Assembly: GCA_020355145.1 (NCBI GenBank)
Contig: CP070660.1
Span: 1,088,715 to 1,100,558 of the forward strand
Origin: Deltaproteobacteria bacterium
GTDB lineage: Bacteria; Desulfobacterota; DSM-4660; Desulfatiglandales; B25-G16
Direction: 5' to 3'
DNA: 11,844 bases
Both the position numbers and the translations under genes were made by a program. The notes beneath the pieces were generated by a model. The model made no database searches. It was not told where the DNA came from and was given only the letters and a program-made list of their open reading frames with translations. Each line of letters opens with the position of its first letter. Position 1 is the stretch's first letter. Of this stretch, positions 1 through 7,311 are shown piece after piece.

Positions 1-25
1 CTTTGCAAAACCCCACAATATCCCG

Positions 26-49
26 TCCCCAAAAGAGGGTGGGGATTTT
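26..49 (+). terminator. Weak terminator-like hairpin
   Basis: TCCCC (26-30) pairs with GGGGA (41-45) across a 10-base loop and is followed by TTTT (46-49). This has the form of an intrinsic terminator for a plus-strand gene ending just left of the window. The stem is short and the loop long, so the call is weak. Nothing to the left is visible to confirm it. Confidence 0.22.
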
Positions 50-76
50 AGGAAGTGACTGGTGGTAGGGCGCTGC

Positions 77-170
77 CTTTTCGCGACTTATAAGTGGGGG
101 AAACCGCAGGTCCCGCTTGCGGGACAATGCGGAGGGGGCAAGACTCCCCTGCTGATAAGTCGCTGAAAAG
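77..170. ncRNA. Branched inverted-repeat element, candidate structured RNA
   Basis: CTTTTC-GCGACTTAT (77-91) is complementary to ATAAGTCGC-T-GAAAAG (155-170), giving a 15-bp helix with one bulged T at 164. Inside it, CCGCA (104-108) pairs with TGCGG (128-132), continuing into GTCCCG (110-115) with CGGGAC (120-125) around a CTTG tetraloop. A second arm pairs AGGGG (133-137) with CCCCT (146-150). Together these form a three-way junction. GGGC (68-71) and GCCC (175-178) could extend the base, and a further small hairpin follows at 188-206. I do not match it to a known RNA family. The pairing is equally valid on either strand, so orientation is unknown. It could instead be a repeat or a MITE-like relic. 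Confidence 0.35.
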
Positions 171-558
171 ACCAGCCCGGGAGCCCCGGAACTGACGGAA
201 AGTCCCATCCTCGTGGTGATAAATGCAAAGTTCTAAGCATATATACGGAGCTAAATCAATAATCAATTTTTATGATTGTCGCTGGATAGTAATCCGAACT
301 ATAAGTTCCGGGGTTTGATGAGGGAGATTCGATCAGGTAGGTAGCAGTGCGGGCCAATCCGTTCCATCGAGCCTGGTCCCGAAAACACACGAAATGGCAC
401 TCCGATGTCAAATTTGCTTACAGCCCTATAGGTTCCTTGTTATTATCTAGGGATTGGAAGTTTACCTATCATAAGCAGGCTGGGAGGCGATAAGTGGGGT
501 GGCAATTATAAGGTGCGCCCATGGTGTTGAAAAGGGCCTTGATGAGTGAGTGGAGGTC

Positions 559-1692
559 TTATTGCCCGGCTATTTTTACTCTATAACTCTCTATGGTTTC
601 CTCGTCAAGGTCAACGCCAAGGCCTGGTGCCTCAGGCACATGAACAAAGCCATCCCCATCGATCTCCATTTTTTGCTTGGTCACATCCCATCTTAAAGGG
701 GTGTCTTCCACACAGTACTCGAAAATGAATGCGGTCTTCCGGGAGGCAAGCCAGTGCAAGCTAGCAGCCAGGTTGATCCCCGTAGTATAGAAGTGATTCA
801 CTACCTTTAGGCCATGGTCCTCAGCCATATCGGCAATTCTCATCGCTTCTGTGAATCCATTCCTTGCAATGTCGATCTGCGCTATATTAATGCCCCCTCG
901 TTCAATTAAGTCCCTCCATGCAAATCTGCCAGATTCCCCCTCACCAGCAGCGATAGGTATCCTGGATACCTTGGTCAATTTCCCATAGCCTTCGAGGTTA
1001 TCCTGCTCAAGGGGCTCTTCGAGCCAGAGGATTTTGTAGTCCTCAAACTGTTTCGCACGACGTATGGCGGTCATGGTATCCCAGCAACAGCCGGCATCGA
1101 TTAACACATCGTTCTCATCACTAACGCCACGCCGAGCTCCCTCTACCAGCTCCAGATCCAATTTTTCGCTCTGCCCCATGGGTGCCCAGCCGAATTTTAC
1201 AGCGGTAAATCCTTTGTTTACCCATTTCCTTCCGATCTCGCAGGTCTCTTGGCCATCTTTACCGAATAGGATACTTGCATAAGCTCGGATCTTCTTGCGG
1301 AAGACTCCGCCCAGCAGCTGGTAAACGGGCTGGTTGTAGTACTTTCCGGCTATGTCCCATAGGGCTATATCGATGCCACCTATAGCGTGAACGACTACTC
1401 CACGGCGGCCATAGTAGAAACTCGATTGATAAAGTTTCTCATTTAGCACCCTGATATCCAGTGGATTCGTCCCTATGAGTATCCTCCCTAAGCCAGAGGC
1501 AATGGAGTGGCTGAGAGGGGCTTCGATGGCTGCTTTCGCAACACGAGGACAAGAGTCTACCTCTCCGATTCCCACAATACCTTCGTCGGTGTGGATCTTG
1601 ATTATCAGCGAGTCCTGGGCAGATGATGCCTTATCAAGGACCTCGGATTCCGGTAAACGAAGCTCAATTGCCTCTATCTTTGTGATTTTCAT
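559..1692 (-). CDS. Enolase-superfamily enzyme, mandelate racemase/muconate lactonizing type; possible acid-sugar dehydratase
   Basis: The 377-residue product has the full length and layout of the mandelate racemase branch of the enolase superfamily: an N-terminal capping domain (about 1-120) and a TIM barrel. These enzymes abstract the proton alpha to a carboxylate, using a bound Mg2+. The metal ligands are visible: D199 (in IDAG), E225 (in WLEEP) and E251 (in AAGE). The base region shows a single Lys, K166 (AVKFG), where racemases have K-x-K; here the second position is G168. An Asp-His dyad, D274 (QIDIARNG) and H300 (VVNHF), is present. This pattern fits dehydratases of acid sugars better than racemases or cycloisomerases, but the substrate is unknown. 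The start has a strong AAGGAGGA site. It is the last gene of the operon with the URO-D methyltransferase and corrinoid protein, 82 nt after the former. Confidence 0.9.
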   Translation of the reverse strand: MKITKIEAIELRLPESEVLDKASSAQDSLIIKIHTDEGIVGIGEVDSCPRVAKAAIEAPLSHSIASGLGRILIGTNPLDIRVLNEKLYQSSFYYGRRGVVVHAIGGIDIALWDIAGKYYNQPVYQLLGGVFRKKIRAYASILFGKDGQETCEIGRKWVNKGFTAVKFGWAPMGQSEKLDLELVEGARRGVSDENDVLIDAGCCWDTMTAIRRAKQFEDYKILWLEEPLEQDNLEGYGKLTKVSRIPIAAGEGESGRFAWRDLIERGGINIAQIDIARNGFTEAMRIADMAEDHGLKVVNHFYTTGINLAASLHWLASRKTAFIFEYCVEDTPLRWDVTKQKMEIDGDGFVHVPEAPGLGVDLDEETIESYRVKIAGQ

Positions 1693-1774
1693 TTAGCTTC
1701 CTCCTTAGCCTTCAACATTAGCCATATATGTCTTGGGCATCTTGGGTTGTATTTCTTAGGGTACTGCTGGTCTT

Positions 1775-2833
1775 CTATGTTAGGGAGAGGGGGTATTTAC
1801 CATAGTCTCGTATCGCCTTGACCATCTCCACATAGTTCTCGGGTTTAACCGCGTTATGGATAGAATTGCTGGAGGCACAGATATATCCTCCGCCTTCCCC
1901 GGCCTTTCTTATGGCATCTTTCACGCCTTCGCGAACCTCCTCTGTGGTTCCCCAGCTCAGCAGAGCACCGCAGTCAACCCCTCCTATAAGGCATAGCTTG
2001 TCGCCATACTTTTCCTTTGCCTCGCCAAGGTCCATACCTGCTGTCGGATCTATGGGATGTATTGCGTCAATGCCGGTTTCCACAAGCAGATCGAAGATAG
2101 GCCAAATGTTTCCATCGGTGTGCTTTAGACAGGGCACCCCTCTGCTGTGACAATACTGGGCAATCTGTTTAAGGCCGGGGGTCAGAAACCTTTCAGTGAA
2201 TCTTGGAGATACCATAGGTCCCTTGGTGATGGCATAGTCCCCGGTAACCCATATAATGTCAACACCAAGATCAATGCAGCTCTTAACATATTTCATGTGG
2301 TAATCACGGGCAATCTCGTTCAGTTGGTCTACAAAATCAGGCCTTTTTATCATATCCATGTAGATGTTAACCTCCCCACGGATAGAGTCCTTGACTGTGT
2401 TAAAAGGATCCATGACAGTGGCAATAACTGCCCTCTTGCCCTTGTAGGTCTTCACTGCCTGTTCTATTTCCCTGTATCTGAAGGCTAGATCAGGGTCGGG
2501 GGCAACTAAGTTGGTAAGGTCTTTTTCTGATTTAACAGCTGGCTCCCAGGGTACGGGATTGTGTGGGGTTGCAGGCGTGAATCGTCTCAGTGCCCCCCAC
2601 TCATCCCGGGCAATGTGCTTGGCTTCGTCGACCACCTCATATTTCTTGCCCTTCATATCGAAGTAGCAGATGGCATCCAGGTCCATATACTCACAAAAGT
2701 CGGCATAAGATAGGCCAGGCCTAATGCCATTTATAACATCTGGCTCGATATCTATCTCAAGGGTTGGGACCATATCGGGTTCCTGGCGATTAACCGCCTT
2801 CAGTATTCTTTCAAGGCCCGTGAGTCTTTGCAT
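1775..2833 (-). CDS. URO-D/MtaA-family corrinoid-dependent methyltransferase
   Basis: This 352-residue protein belongs to the uroporphyrinogen decarboxylase superfamily but is not HemE: the N-terminal RQAGRY motif of HemE is absent. The region around residues 236-345 (LKHTDGNIWPIFD, AIHPIDPTAGMDL, YGDKLCLIGGVDCG, YICASSNSIH, VKPENY) matches the methyltransferase-like branch, which moves methyl groups between a substrate, coenzyme or folate and a corrinoid protein. MtaA/MtbA enzymes bind zinc through His-x-Cys and a distant Cys. Here H238 is followed by D240 in place of Cys, with C288 and C319 as downstream candidates. AGGAGG (2838-2843) lies just before the start. It sits 14 nt after the corrinoid-protein gene, so the two are very likely translationally coupled partners. 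Direction of transfer and substrate are not deducible. Confidence 0.87.
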   Translation of the reverse strand: MQRLTGLERILKAVNRQEPDMVPTLEIDIEPDVINGIRPGLSYADFCEYMDLDAICYFDMKGKKYEVVDEAKHIARDEWGALRRFTPATPHNPVPWEPAVKSEKDLTNLVAPDPDLAFRYREIEQAVKTYKGKRAVIATVMDPFNTVKDSIRGEVNIYMDMIKRPDFVDQLNEIARDYHMKYVKSCIDLGVDIIWVTGDYAITKGPMVSPRFTERFLTPGLKQIAQYCHSRGVPCLKHTDGNIWPIFDLLVETGIDAIHPIDPTAGMDLGEAKEKYGDKLCLIGGVDCGALLSWGTTEEVREGVKDAIRKAGEGGGYICASSNSIHNAVKPENYVEMVKAIRDYGKYPLSLT

Positions 2834-2847
2834 GCTGCCTCCTGTTT

Positions 2848-3486
2848 CTAAGATTTTCCCACGAGAGATGCCGCTACCTTAACCGCTGCAGGCGCGTCGG
2901 CGGCATAACCATCAGCCCCTACCTTATCCGCCCACTGTTGTGTTACGGGTGCGCCACCGACCATTATCTTGACCTTGTCTCTCAGCCCGCCGGCCTTTAA
3001 TGCATCAATCGTCTCAGCTGAGCGGGCCATGGTCATAGTCAACAGAGATGAAAGCCCGAGGACATTGAAGTCACCCTTTTCTATCATGGAGCAAAATTCC
3101 TCTGGGGGTATATCCACGCCCAGATCAGTTACCTTCCATCCATTTCCCTTCAACATCATAACAAAGATGTTTTTCCCGATGTCGTGTACATCATCCTTCA
3201 CTGTCCCTATTAAGAATTTGCCTACATAGGGTGTATCTCCTTTGGCCAATATCGGCTCAAGGAGTTCCAATGCCCTTGTCATGGCATTACCCGCCATTAC
3301 CAACTCGGGTAGAAAATATTCACCTCTTTCGAATAGGTCACCTACCTTTTGGATACCAAGGACAAGGGCGTTGTCCAAGATTTCCTTGGCTGGAACACTG
3401 GCATCCAGAGCTGCCTTGGTGAGTGTCAAAATTTTGACATCTTCTCCTTCTATTATAGCTTTGCTTATCTCATCAAGAACGGCCAT
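2848..3486 (-). CDS. Corrinoid (B12-binding) methyl-carrier protein, MtaC/MtbC/MttC type
   Basis: The 212-residue product has the standard two-domain form of methyltransferase corrinoid proteins. There is an N-terminal helical cap domain (about 1-85, with the typical ERGEYFLPELVMAGNAM segment) and a Rossmann-like B12 domain (about 88-210). The cobalt-ligand motif D-x-H-x-x-G is D99-V-H101-D-I-G104, so H101 is the expected lower axial ligand. Conserved LSSLLT (145-150) and VGGAP (176-180) segments cradle the nucleotide tail. It would carry a methyl group on cobalt between two methyltransferases in the cytoplasm. It is the first gene of its operon. GAGGAGA is 3-9 nt before the ATG, and a near-consensus promoter lies about 45 nt upstream. 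No reductive activase (RamA-like) is encoded in this window. Confidence 0.93.
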   Translation of the reverse strand: MAVLDEISKAIIEGEDVKILTLTKAALDASVPAKEILDNALVLGIQKVGDLFERGEYFLPELVMAGNAMTRALELLEPILAKGDTPYVGKFLIGTVKDDVHDIGKNIFVMMLKGNGWKVTDLGVDIPPEEFCSMIEKGDFNVLGLSSLLTMTMARSAETIDALKAGGLRDKVKIMVGGAPVTQQWADKVGADGYAADAPAAVKVAASLVGKS

Positions 3487-3528
3487 AGTCTCTCCTCAAT
3501 TAATAAAATTTCCCCTTTGAGCGAGGGC

Positions 3529-3557
3529 AATATAGGGTAATAGTAGTTGTTTGTCAA
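3529..3557 (-). promoter_or_regulatory. Sigma70-type promoter of the corrinoid/URO-D/enolase operon
   Basis: On the minus strand TTGACA (complement of 3552-3557) is followed by exactly 17 bp and TATATT (complement of 3529-3534). That is six of six and five of six matches to the consensus boxes at the ideal spacing. Transcription would begin near 3522, leaving a leader of about 35 nt with a GAGGAGA ribosome site before the ATG at 3486. The strength of the boxes suggests an activator is not required, although a repressor could act here. Confidence 0.75.
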
Positions 3558-3607
3558 GGGAAGAGTCATCTATTTATGAAAGGCCCTGGGTTAGGTTCCC
3601 CCTCGTT

Positions 3608-3635
3608 GGGAATTTTTCAGGGATACAGGGAATTT
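3608..3635. repeat. GGGAATTT direct repeat pair
   Basis: GGGAATTT occurs at 3608-3615 and again at 3628-3635, 20 bp apart, close to two helical turns. It lies between the two divergent promoters, about 23 bp upstream of the mfd -35 box. The placement would suit a regulator binding one face of the DNA. An 8-bp repeat can also arise by chance. Confidence 0.3.
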
Positions 3636-3657
3636 CGGTGGCTGCCCCTTTAAGCAC

Positions 3658-3686
3658 TTGACCGATAACCTGTCCTAATCTATATT
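3658..3686 (+). promoter_or_regulatory. Sigma70-type promoter for mfd
   Basis: TTGACC (3658-3663) and TATATT (3681-3686) are separated by 17 bp, each matching five of six consensus positions. The start point would be near 3693, giving mfd a leader of about 140 nt. No better pair was seen closer to the gene. The downstream genes up to the 9439-9881 gap could be read from this promoter. Confidence 0.6.
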
Positions 3687-3809
3687 CTCTAATAAAGGTA
3701 AGGTGAACCAAATCCAGGACTAAAAGACTACTGTAAAGGTAATAGATGAGTGTGGAAAGGGGATCTTCAAAAAAGGGTTCTCTCCAACAGAGTCAATAAA
3801 TACAAGGAT

Positions 3810-3826
3810 CTTAAGAAATTCTTAAG
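3810..3826. promoter_or_regulatory. Perfect 17-bp palindrome overlapping the mfd ribosome binding site
   Basis: CTTAAGAA-A-TTCTTAAG is a perfect inverted repeat with 8-bp arms and one central base. Its right arm overlaps the AAGGA ribosome site (3824-3828), which stands 6 nt before the mfd ATG. As DNA it could be an operator. As RNA a one-base loop is too tight, so it would form at most a shorter stem hiding part of the ribosome site. Confidence 0.4.
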
Positions 3827-3834
3827 GACAATTA

Positions 3835-6800
3835 ATGTCAGGCAAAAGGGATAGCCTAACTATAATAAAGAGGGGAATAAAGGATAAGGTAAGACCCACA
3901 GAGGTAACTGGGATCACCGGTTCTGCCTTGGCATACCTATTGTCTCAGCTCCTTAACGAGATAGAGTATCCTTGTTTGATAATCCTGCCGAACTCTGAGG
4001 AGGCAGAAAGATTTTACAAGGACCTGGATTTCTTTCTTCCTAATAGGGATAATAAAAGGGTATTGCTTTTCCCTTCCTATGACATCTCTCCCCTAACAGG
4101 ATTGAGCCCCCCAAAGGAGTTGATAAGTCAGAGGGTAGAGGCACTTTACTGTCTGTCAACCTCGCGAGATGCTGTTGTTATTACCTCATTGGAGGCCCTG
4201 ATGATACGTCTTTTGCCCAAGGACATGCTCCTTACCTCGGTTGACTACATTGCTATTGATGAGGAGATTGACAGGGATGATATGGTAAGAAAATTACTGA
4301 CACTTGGTTATTTTCGGACCTCCTTAGTAGAGGAAAGGGGTGATTTTTCCGTAAGGGGTGGTGTTATCGATCTTTACCCGCCTTTATATGATTCAGCTAT
4401 TAGGGTGGAGTTCTGGGGAAACATGGTGGAATCCATAAGACTTTTTAACCCAGTCAATCAGAGATCAAAGACGGATGTAAGGGAGCTGACTATTCTCCCT
4501 GCCAATGAAATCATTCTGGGACCTTCCAACATTAAGAGGGCCAGATCAATGGGGAGACTTCCAACAGGTCTGGAGATAGGAGGGAGTTTTCCAGGACAGG
4601 AGGCATGGCTACAACATTTCTATTCGCATCTTGATACCATCTTTAACTATCTTCCCAAGGAGGCCCTTATATGCAATGCTAAATCAGATAATTTTGCGGA
4701 TAGGGCCAGATCTGTCTTCGAGAGGCTTACTGAGGAGGCAGGAAGATTTCAGGATGAGGCCTTGGAGAAGGGCAAGCCTTATCCTCAAACTGATAGGCTT
4801 TTTCTCGGTATAAAGGAGCTGAAAGAGTCCCTCGACGGATATCCGAGGATTAATTTTTTCGATCTTAATGTCGGCACAGGCCTTAGAAAGGCGGGACTGG
4901 TAGTAGATTTAGAGGGATCATTGGGGCCGGGTATGGAATATGACTATAAGGAGATCACTTCACCAAGGGTCTCACTTGCCCCGTTGGCAGCTAGAGTTAA
5001 GACATGGATTGAGGAAGGAAATCAGATAATACTCATATGCAGAACAGAACAACAGGCAAGGCGGCTGGAGGAAATCTTGCTCAATTATCAGCTTACGGCC
5101 CAAGGGATGCTGCCTGATTGGTCAGGGATAAAAAGGAAAAAGGGGTTATACATCTGCTTGGGATACCTTTCTCAAGGATTTAGATTTCCCGATTCAGCCC
5201 TGATTATCATTACAGAAGATGAGATCTTCGGGGAAAAAAAGGGCAGGGAAAGAAGGTCTAAAAGGGACAAGGTACAGGCCATTCCATGGACAGGGTTCAG
5301 TCAATTACAGGTGGGTGATTTGGTCGTCCATCAGGATCACGGCATTGGCCGGTATGGTGGGCTTTCAAAGATGGAGATCGATAGCAGGGTAAGGGATTTT
5401 GTAGTTATCGAGTATGCTAACAATGATCGCCTTTACATCCCGGCGGATAGGATAAACATTATCCAGAAATATATTGGACTAGATGATGCCAATCCCCAGT
5501 TAGACAGGCTTGGTGGAGGATCTTGGGGGCTTACGAAAAACAAGGCTAAAAGGTCAATAGAGGAGATAGCCAAAGACCTTGTTAAACTCTATGCCATGAG
5601 AAGGTTCCTAAAGGGTTTTGCCTTTTCAAGGGTAGACAATTATTATAGGGAGTTTGAGGCGACCTTTGATTATGAGGAAACTCCGGATCAGATCAAGGCT
5701 ATTGATGATGTACTAGCCGACATGGAGTCGGAAAGACCAATGGACCGGCTTATCTGTGGTGATGTAGGTTTTGGTAAGACGGAAGTAGCCATAAGGGCAT
5801 CTTTCAAGGCTGTTATGGACGGGAAACAGGTAGCTATACTTGTTCCAACAACTGTTTTAGCCGAGCAACATCACCAGACATTTGCAAGACGAGTTAACTC
5901 TTATCCTGTCAGGATCGCTGTCCTGAGTCGCTTTATTCCTAACTCCGTGCAAAAAAGGATAATAGGTGATATAGGTCTTGGTAAGATTGATATTGTTATT
6001 GGAACCCATAGGATTCTTTCAGATGACGTTATATTTAAGGATCTGGGCCTATTAATAATTGATGAAGAACAGCGCTTTGGTGTAAGGCATAAGGAAAGAT
6101 TAAAAAAATATCGGCATTTCGTTGATGTCCTCGCCATGACGGCTACACCAATTCCGAGGACCCTACATATGTCCTTGATGGGGGTCAGGGATCTGAGTAT
6201 CATTCAAACCCCACCTGCTGAGAGGCTGTCTATTCAGACATATGTGGCTGAGTTTGATGAAGGTACTATATCGCATGCTATTGAAAGGGAATTAGATAGA
6301 GGTGGACAGATCTTTTTTGTCCACAATCGGGTCCAAACCATTGAGATAGTGGCGGATAAATTGAGCAGGCTTATTCCTAGGGCCAGGATTGACATTGCCC
6401 ATGGCCAGATGAGGGAGAGGGATTTAGAGATGGCCATGATTAGATTCTTGGCTAAGGAGACAGATGTCCTTGTATGTACTACCATAATAGAGTCCGGGCT
6501 GGATATACCCTCTGCCAATACTATAGTAATTAATAATGTTGATCGCTTTGGCCTAGCTGAGATCTATCAGCTCAGGGGCAGGGTTGGTAGGGCCAATGTG
6601 AGGGCCTACGCATATCTCCTGATTTCAGATGGATCGACGATGACGAGTGATGCCCAGAAAAGGTTAAGGGTTTTGATGGATTTTTCTCAATTGGGCTCAG
6701 GAGTCAACATTGCCTTAAGTGACTTGAGGATAAGAGGAGGTGGAAACATACTTGGTTTCTCCCAGTCAGGTCATATAAAGGCTATCGGGTATGAACTCTA

Positions 6801-7311
6801 TCTAAAGCTGATAGAGCAGACAGTGGCAGAGCTAAAGGGAGAGGTGTGGAAAGAGGATATATCCCCTGAGATAAATACTGACTTACCGGTTTTTATTCCG
6901 CACAGCTACATAGAGGAGAGTGATGTCAGGCTTGATATATACAGACGTTTATCTACCATTAAGGATGGGTTAGAATTAAAGGAGATGGTAAGGGAAATTG
7001 AAGATAGGTTCGGCCCTCCGCCAAAAGAGGTTCTAAACCTTATTTCGGTTATAAAGATAAAGATAGGCCTCAAGAAGATTGGATCAACGAGGTTAGACGT
7101 TAAGGATGGCTATATGATATTTTCCTTCCCTAAGGATACCCATCTATCACCACCTAGATTGGGTGATCTCGTTGCTAATCATCCGGGGAATTTCTCTCTC
7201 TTATCCGATCGAAAACTCAAGGTTATTAGCGGCAAAAAGGGGCCCTCTGCTACGCTTAAAGAGGCGGGAGGGATAATAACCGAATTGATCAATATTAGGA
7301 TAAAAGATTAA
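3835..7311 (+). CDS. mfd: Mfd, transcription-repair coupling factor
   Basis: This 1158-residue ATP-dependent DNA translocase, of normal family length, removes stalled RNA polymerase at lesions and recruits UvrA. The N-terminal UvrB-like module (about 1-350) lacks a working Walker A motif, as is usual. Residues 163-185 (SLVEERGDFSVRGG and onward) match the UvrA-contacting region. The RNA-polymerase-interacting CarD-like domain begins near 493 (VGDLVVHQDHGIGRYGG). The RecG-like motor has Walker A GDVGFGKT (642-649), DEEQ (743-746) and motif VI QLRGRVGR (912-919). The TRCF C-terminal domain runs from about 1017 (LPVFIPHSYI) to 1110. The ATG follows AAGGA at 6-nt spacing. It is the first gene of the rightward block and is followed after 116 bp by two parvulin genes, an order I associate with Desulfobacterota-type genomes. 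Confidence 0.98.
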   Translation: MSGKRDSLTIIKRGIKDKVRPTEVTGITGSALAYLLSQLLNEIEYPCLIILPNSEEAERFYKDLDFFLPNRDNKRVLLFPSYDISPLTGLSPPKELISQRVEALYCLSTSRDAVVITSLEALMIRLLPKDMLLTSVDYIAIDEEIDRDDMVRKLLTLGYFRTSLVEERGDFSVRGGVIDLYPPLYDSAIRVEFWGNMVESIRLFNPVNQRSKTDVRELTILPANEIILGPSNIKRARSMGRLPTGLEIGGSFPGQEAWLQHFYSHLDTIFNYLPKEALICNAKSDNFADRARSVFERLTEEAGRFQDEALEKGKPYPQTDRLFLGIKELKESLDGYPRINFFDLNVGTGLRKAGLVVDLEGSLGPGMEYDYKEITSPRVSLAPLAARVKTWIEEGNQIILICRTEQQARRLEEILLNYQLTAQGMLPDWSGIKRKKGLYICLGYLSQGFRFPDSALIIITEDEIFGEKKGRERRSKRDKVQAIPWTGFSQLQVGDLVVHQDHGIGRYGGLSKMEIDSRVRDFVVIEYANNDRLYIPADRINIIQKYIGLDDANPQLDRLGGGSWGLTKNKAKRSIEEIAKDLVKLYAMRRFLKGFAFSRVDNYYREFEATFDYEETPDQIKAIDDVLADMESERPMDRLICGDVGFGKTEVAIRASFKAVMDGKQVAILVPTTVLAEQHHQTFARRVNSYPVRIAVLSRFIPNSVQKRIIGDIGLGKIDIVIGTHRILSDDVIFKDLGLLIIDEEQRFGVRHKERLKKYRHFVDVLAMTATPIPRTLHMSLMGVRDLSIIQTPPAERLSIQTYVAEFDEGTISHAIERELDRGGQIFFVHNRVQTIEIVADKLSRLIPRARIDIAHGQMRERDLEMAMIRFLAKETDVLVCTTIIESGLDIPSANTIVINNVDRFGLAEIYQLRGRVGRANVRAYAYLLISDGSTMTSDAQKRLRVLMDFSQLGSGVNIALSDLRIRGGGNILGFSQSGHIKAIGYELYLKLIEQTVAELKGEVWKEDISPEINTDLPVFIPHSYIEESDVRLDIYRRLSTIKDGLELKEMVREIEDRFGPPPKEVLNLISVIKIKIGLKKIGSTRLDVKDGYMIFSFPKDTHLSPPRLGDLVANHPGNFSLLSDRKLKVISGKKGPSATLKEAGGIITELINIRIKD

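Larger units (their letters stand above)
1..558. other. Left intergenic region without a convincing gene
   Basis: This 558-base stretch lies downstream of the minus-strand enolase-superfamily gene and runs off the left edge. I see no open frame with a ribosome binding site or a recognisable protein. It is rich in base-pairing potential: a branched inverted repeat at 77-170, a 5/6-bp hairpin at 188-206 (loop GACGGAA), a hairpin at 294-311 (CCG-AACT, loop ATA, AGTT-CGG with one bulged C), and a weak stem at 26-45. No tRNA-like or rRNA-like sequence was recognised. It may hold a noncoding RNA or the decayed remains of a mobile element. Confidence 0.5.
3487..3834. other. Divergent control region between corrinoid operon and mfd
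   Basis: This 348-base gap separates the minus-strand corrinoid operon from plus-strand mfd. It contains two good sigma70-type promoters facing apart (3529-3557 minus, 3658-3686 plus), two GGGAATTT direct repeats 20 bp apart between them, and a 17-bp palindrome at the mfd ribosome binding site. The mfd leader would be about 140 nt and that of the corrinoid operon about 35 nt. I found no B12-box-like riboswitch in the short minus-strand leader. No gene is supported here. Confidence 0.6.

Noticed and set aside
48..266. Minus-strand 72-residue open frame
   Set aside because: It lies across the branched inverted repeat, has no ribosome site, and its translation resembles no protein family I know; base pairing explains the sequence better.
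516..538. GCCC/GGGC stem as terminator of the enolase operon
   Set aside because: Only a 4-bp stem with a 13-base loop and no T-run on the minus strand; no clear terminator for the operon was found.
1775..2833. Calling the URO-D gene hemE (haem biosynthesis)
   Set aside because: The RQAGRY motif and other decarboxylase signatures are missing, and the coupled neighbour is a corrinoid carrier.
3487..3528. Cobalamin riboswitch before the corrinoid operon
   Set aside because: The predicted leader is only about 35 nt and shows no B12-box-like sequence.
3576..3653. 25-residue plus-strand frame in the divergent control region
   Set aside because: No ribosome site before the ATG and a low-complexity Gly/Pro/Ser-rich start; it crosses the direct repeats upstream of the mfd promoter.
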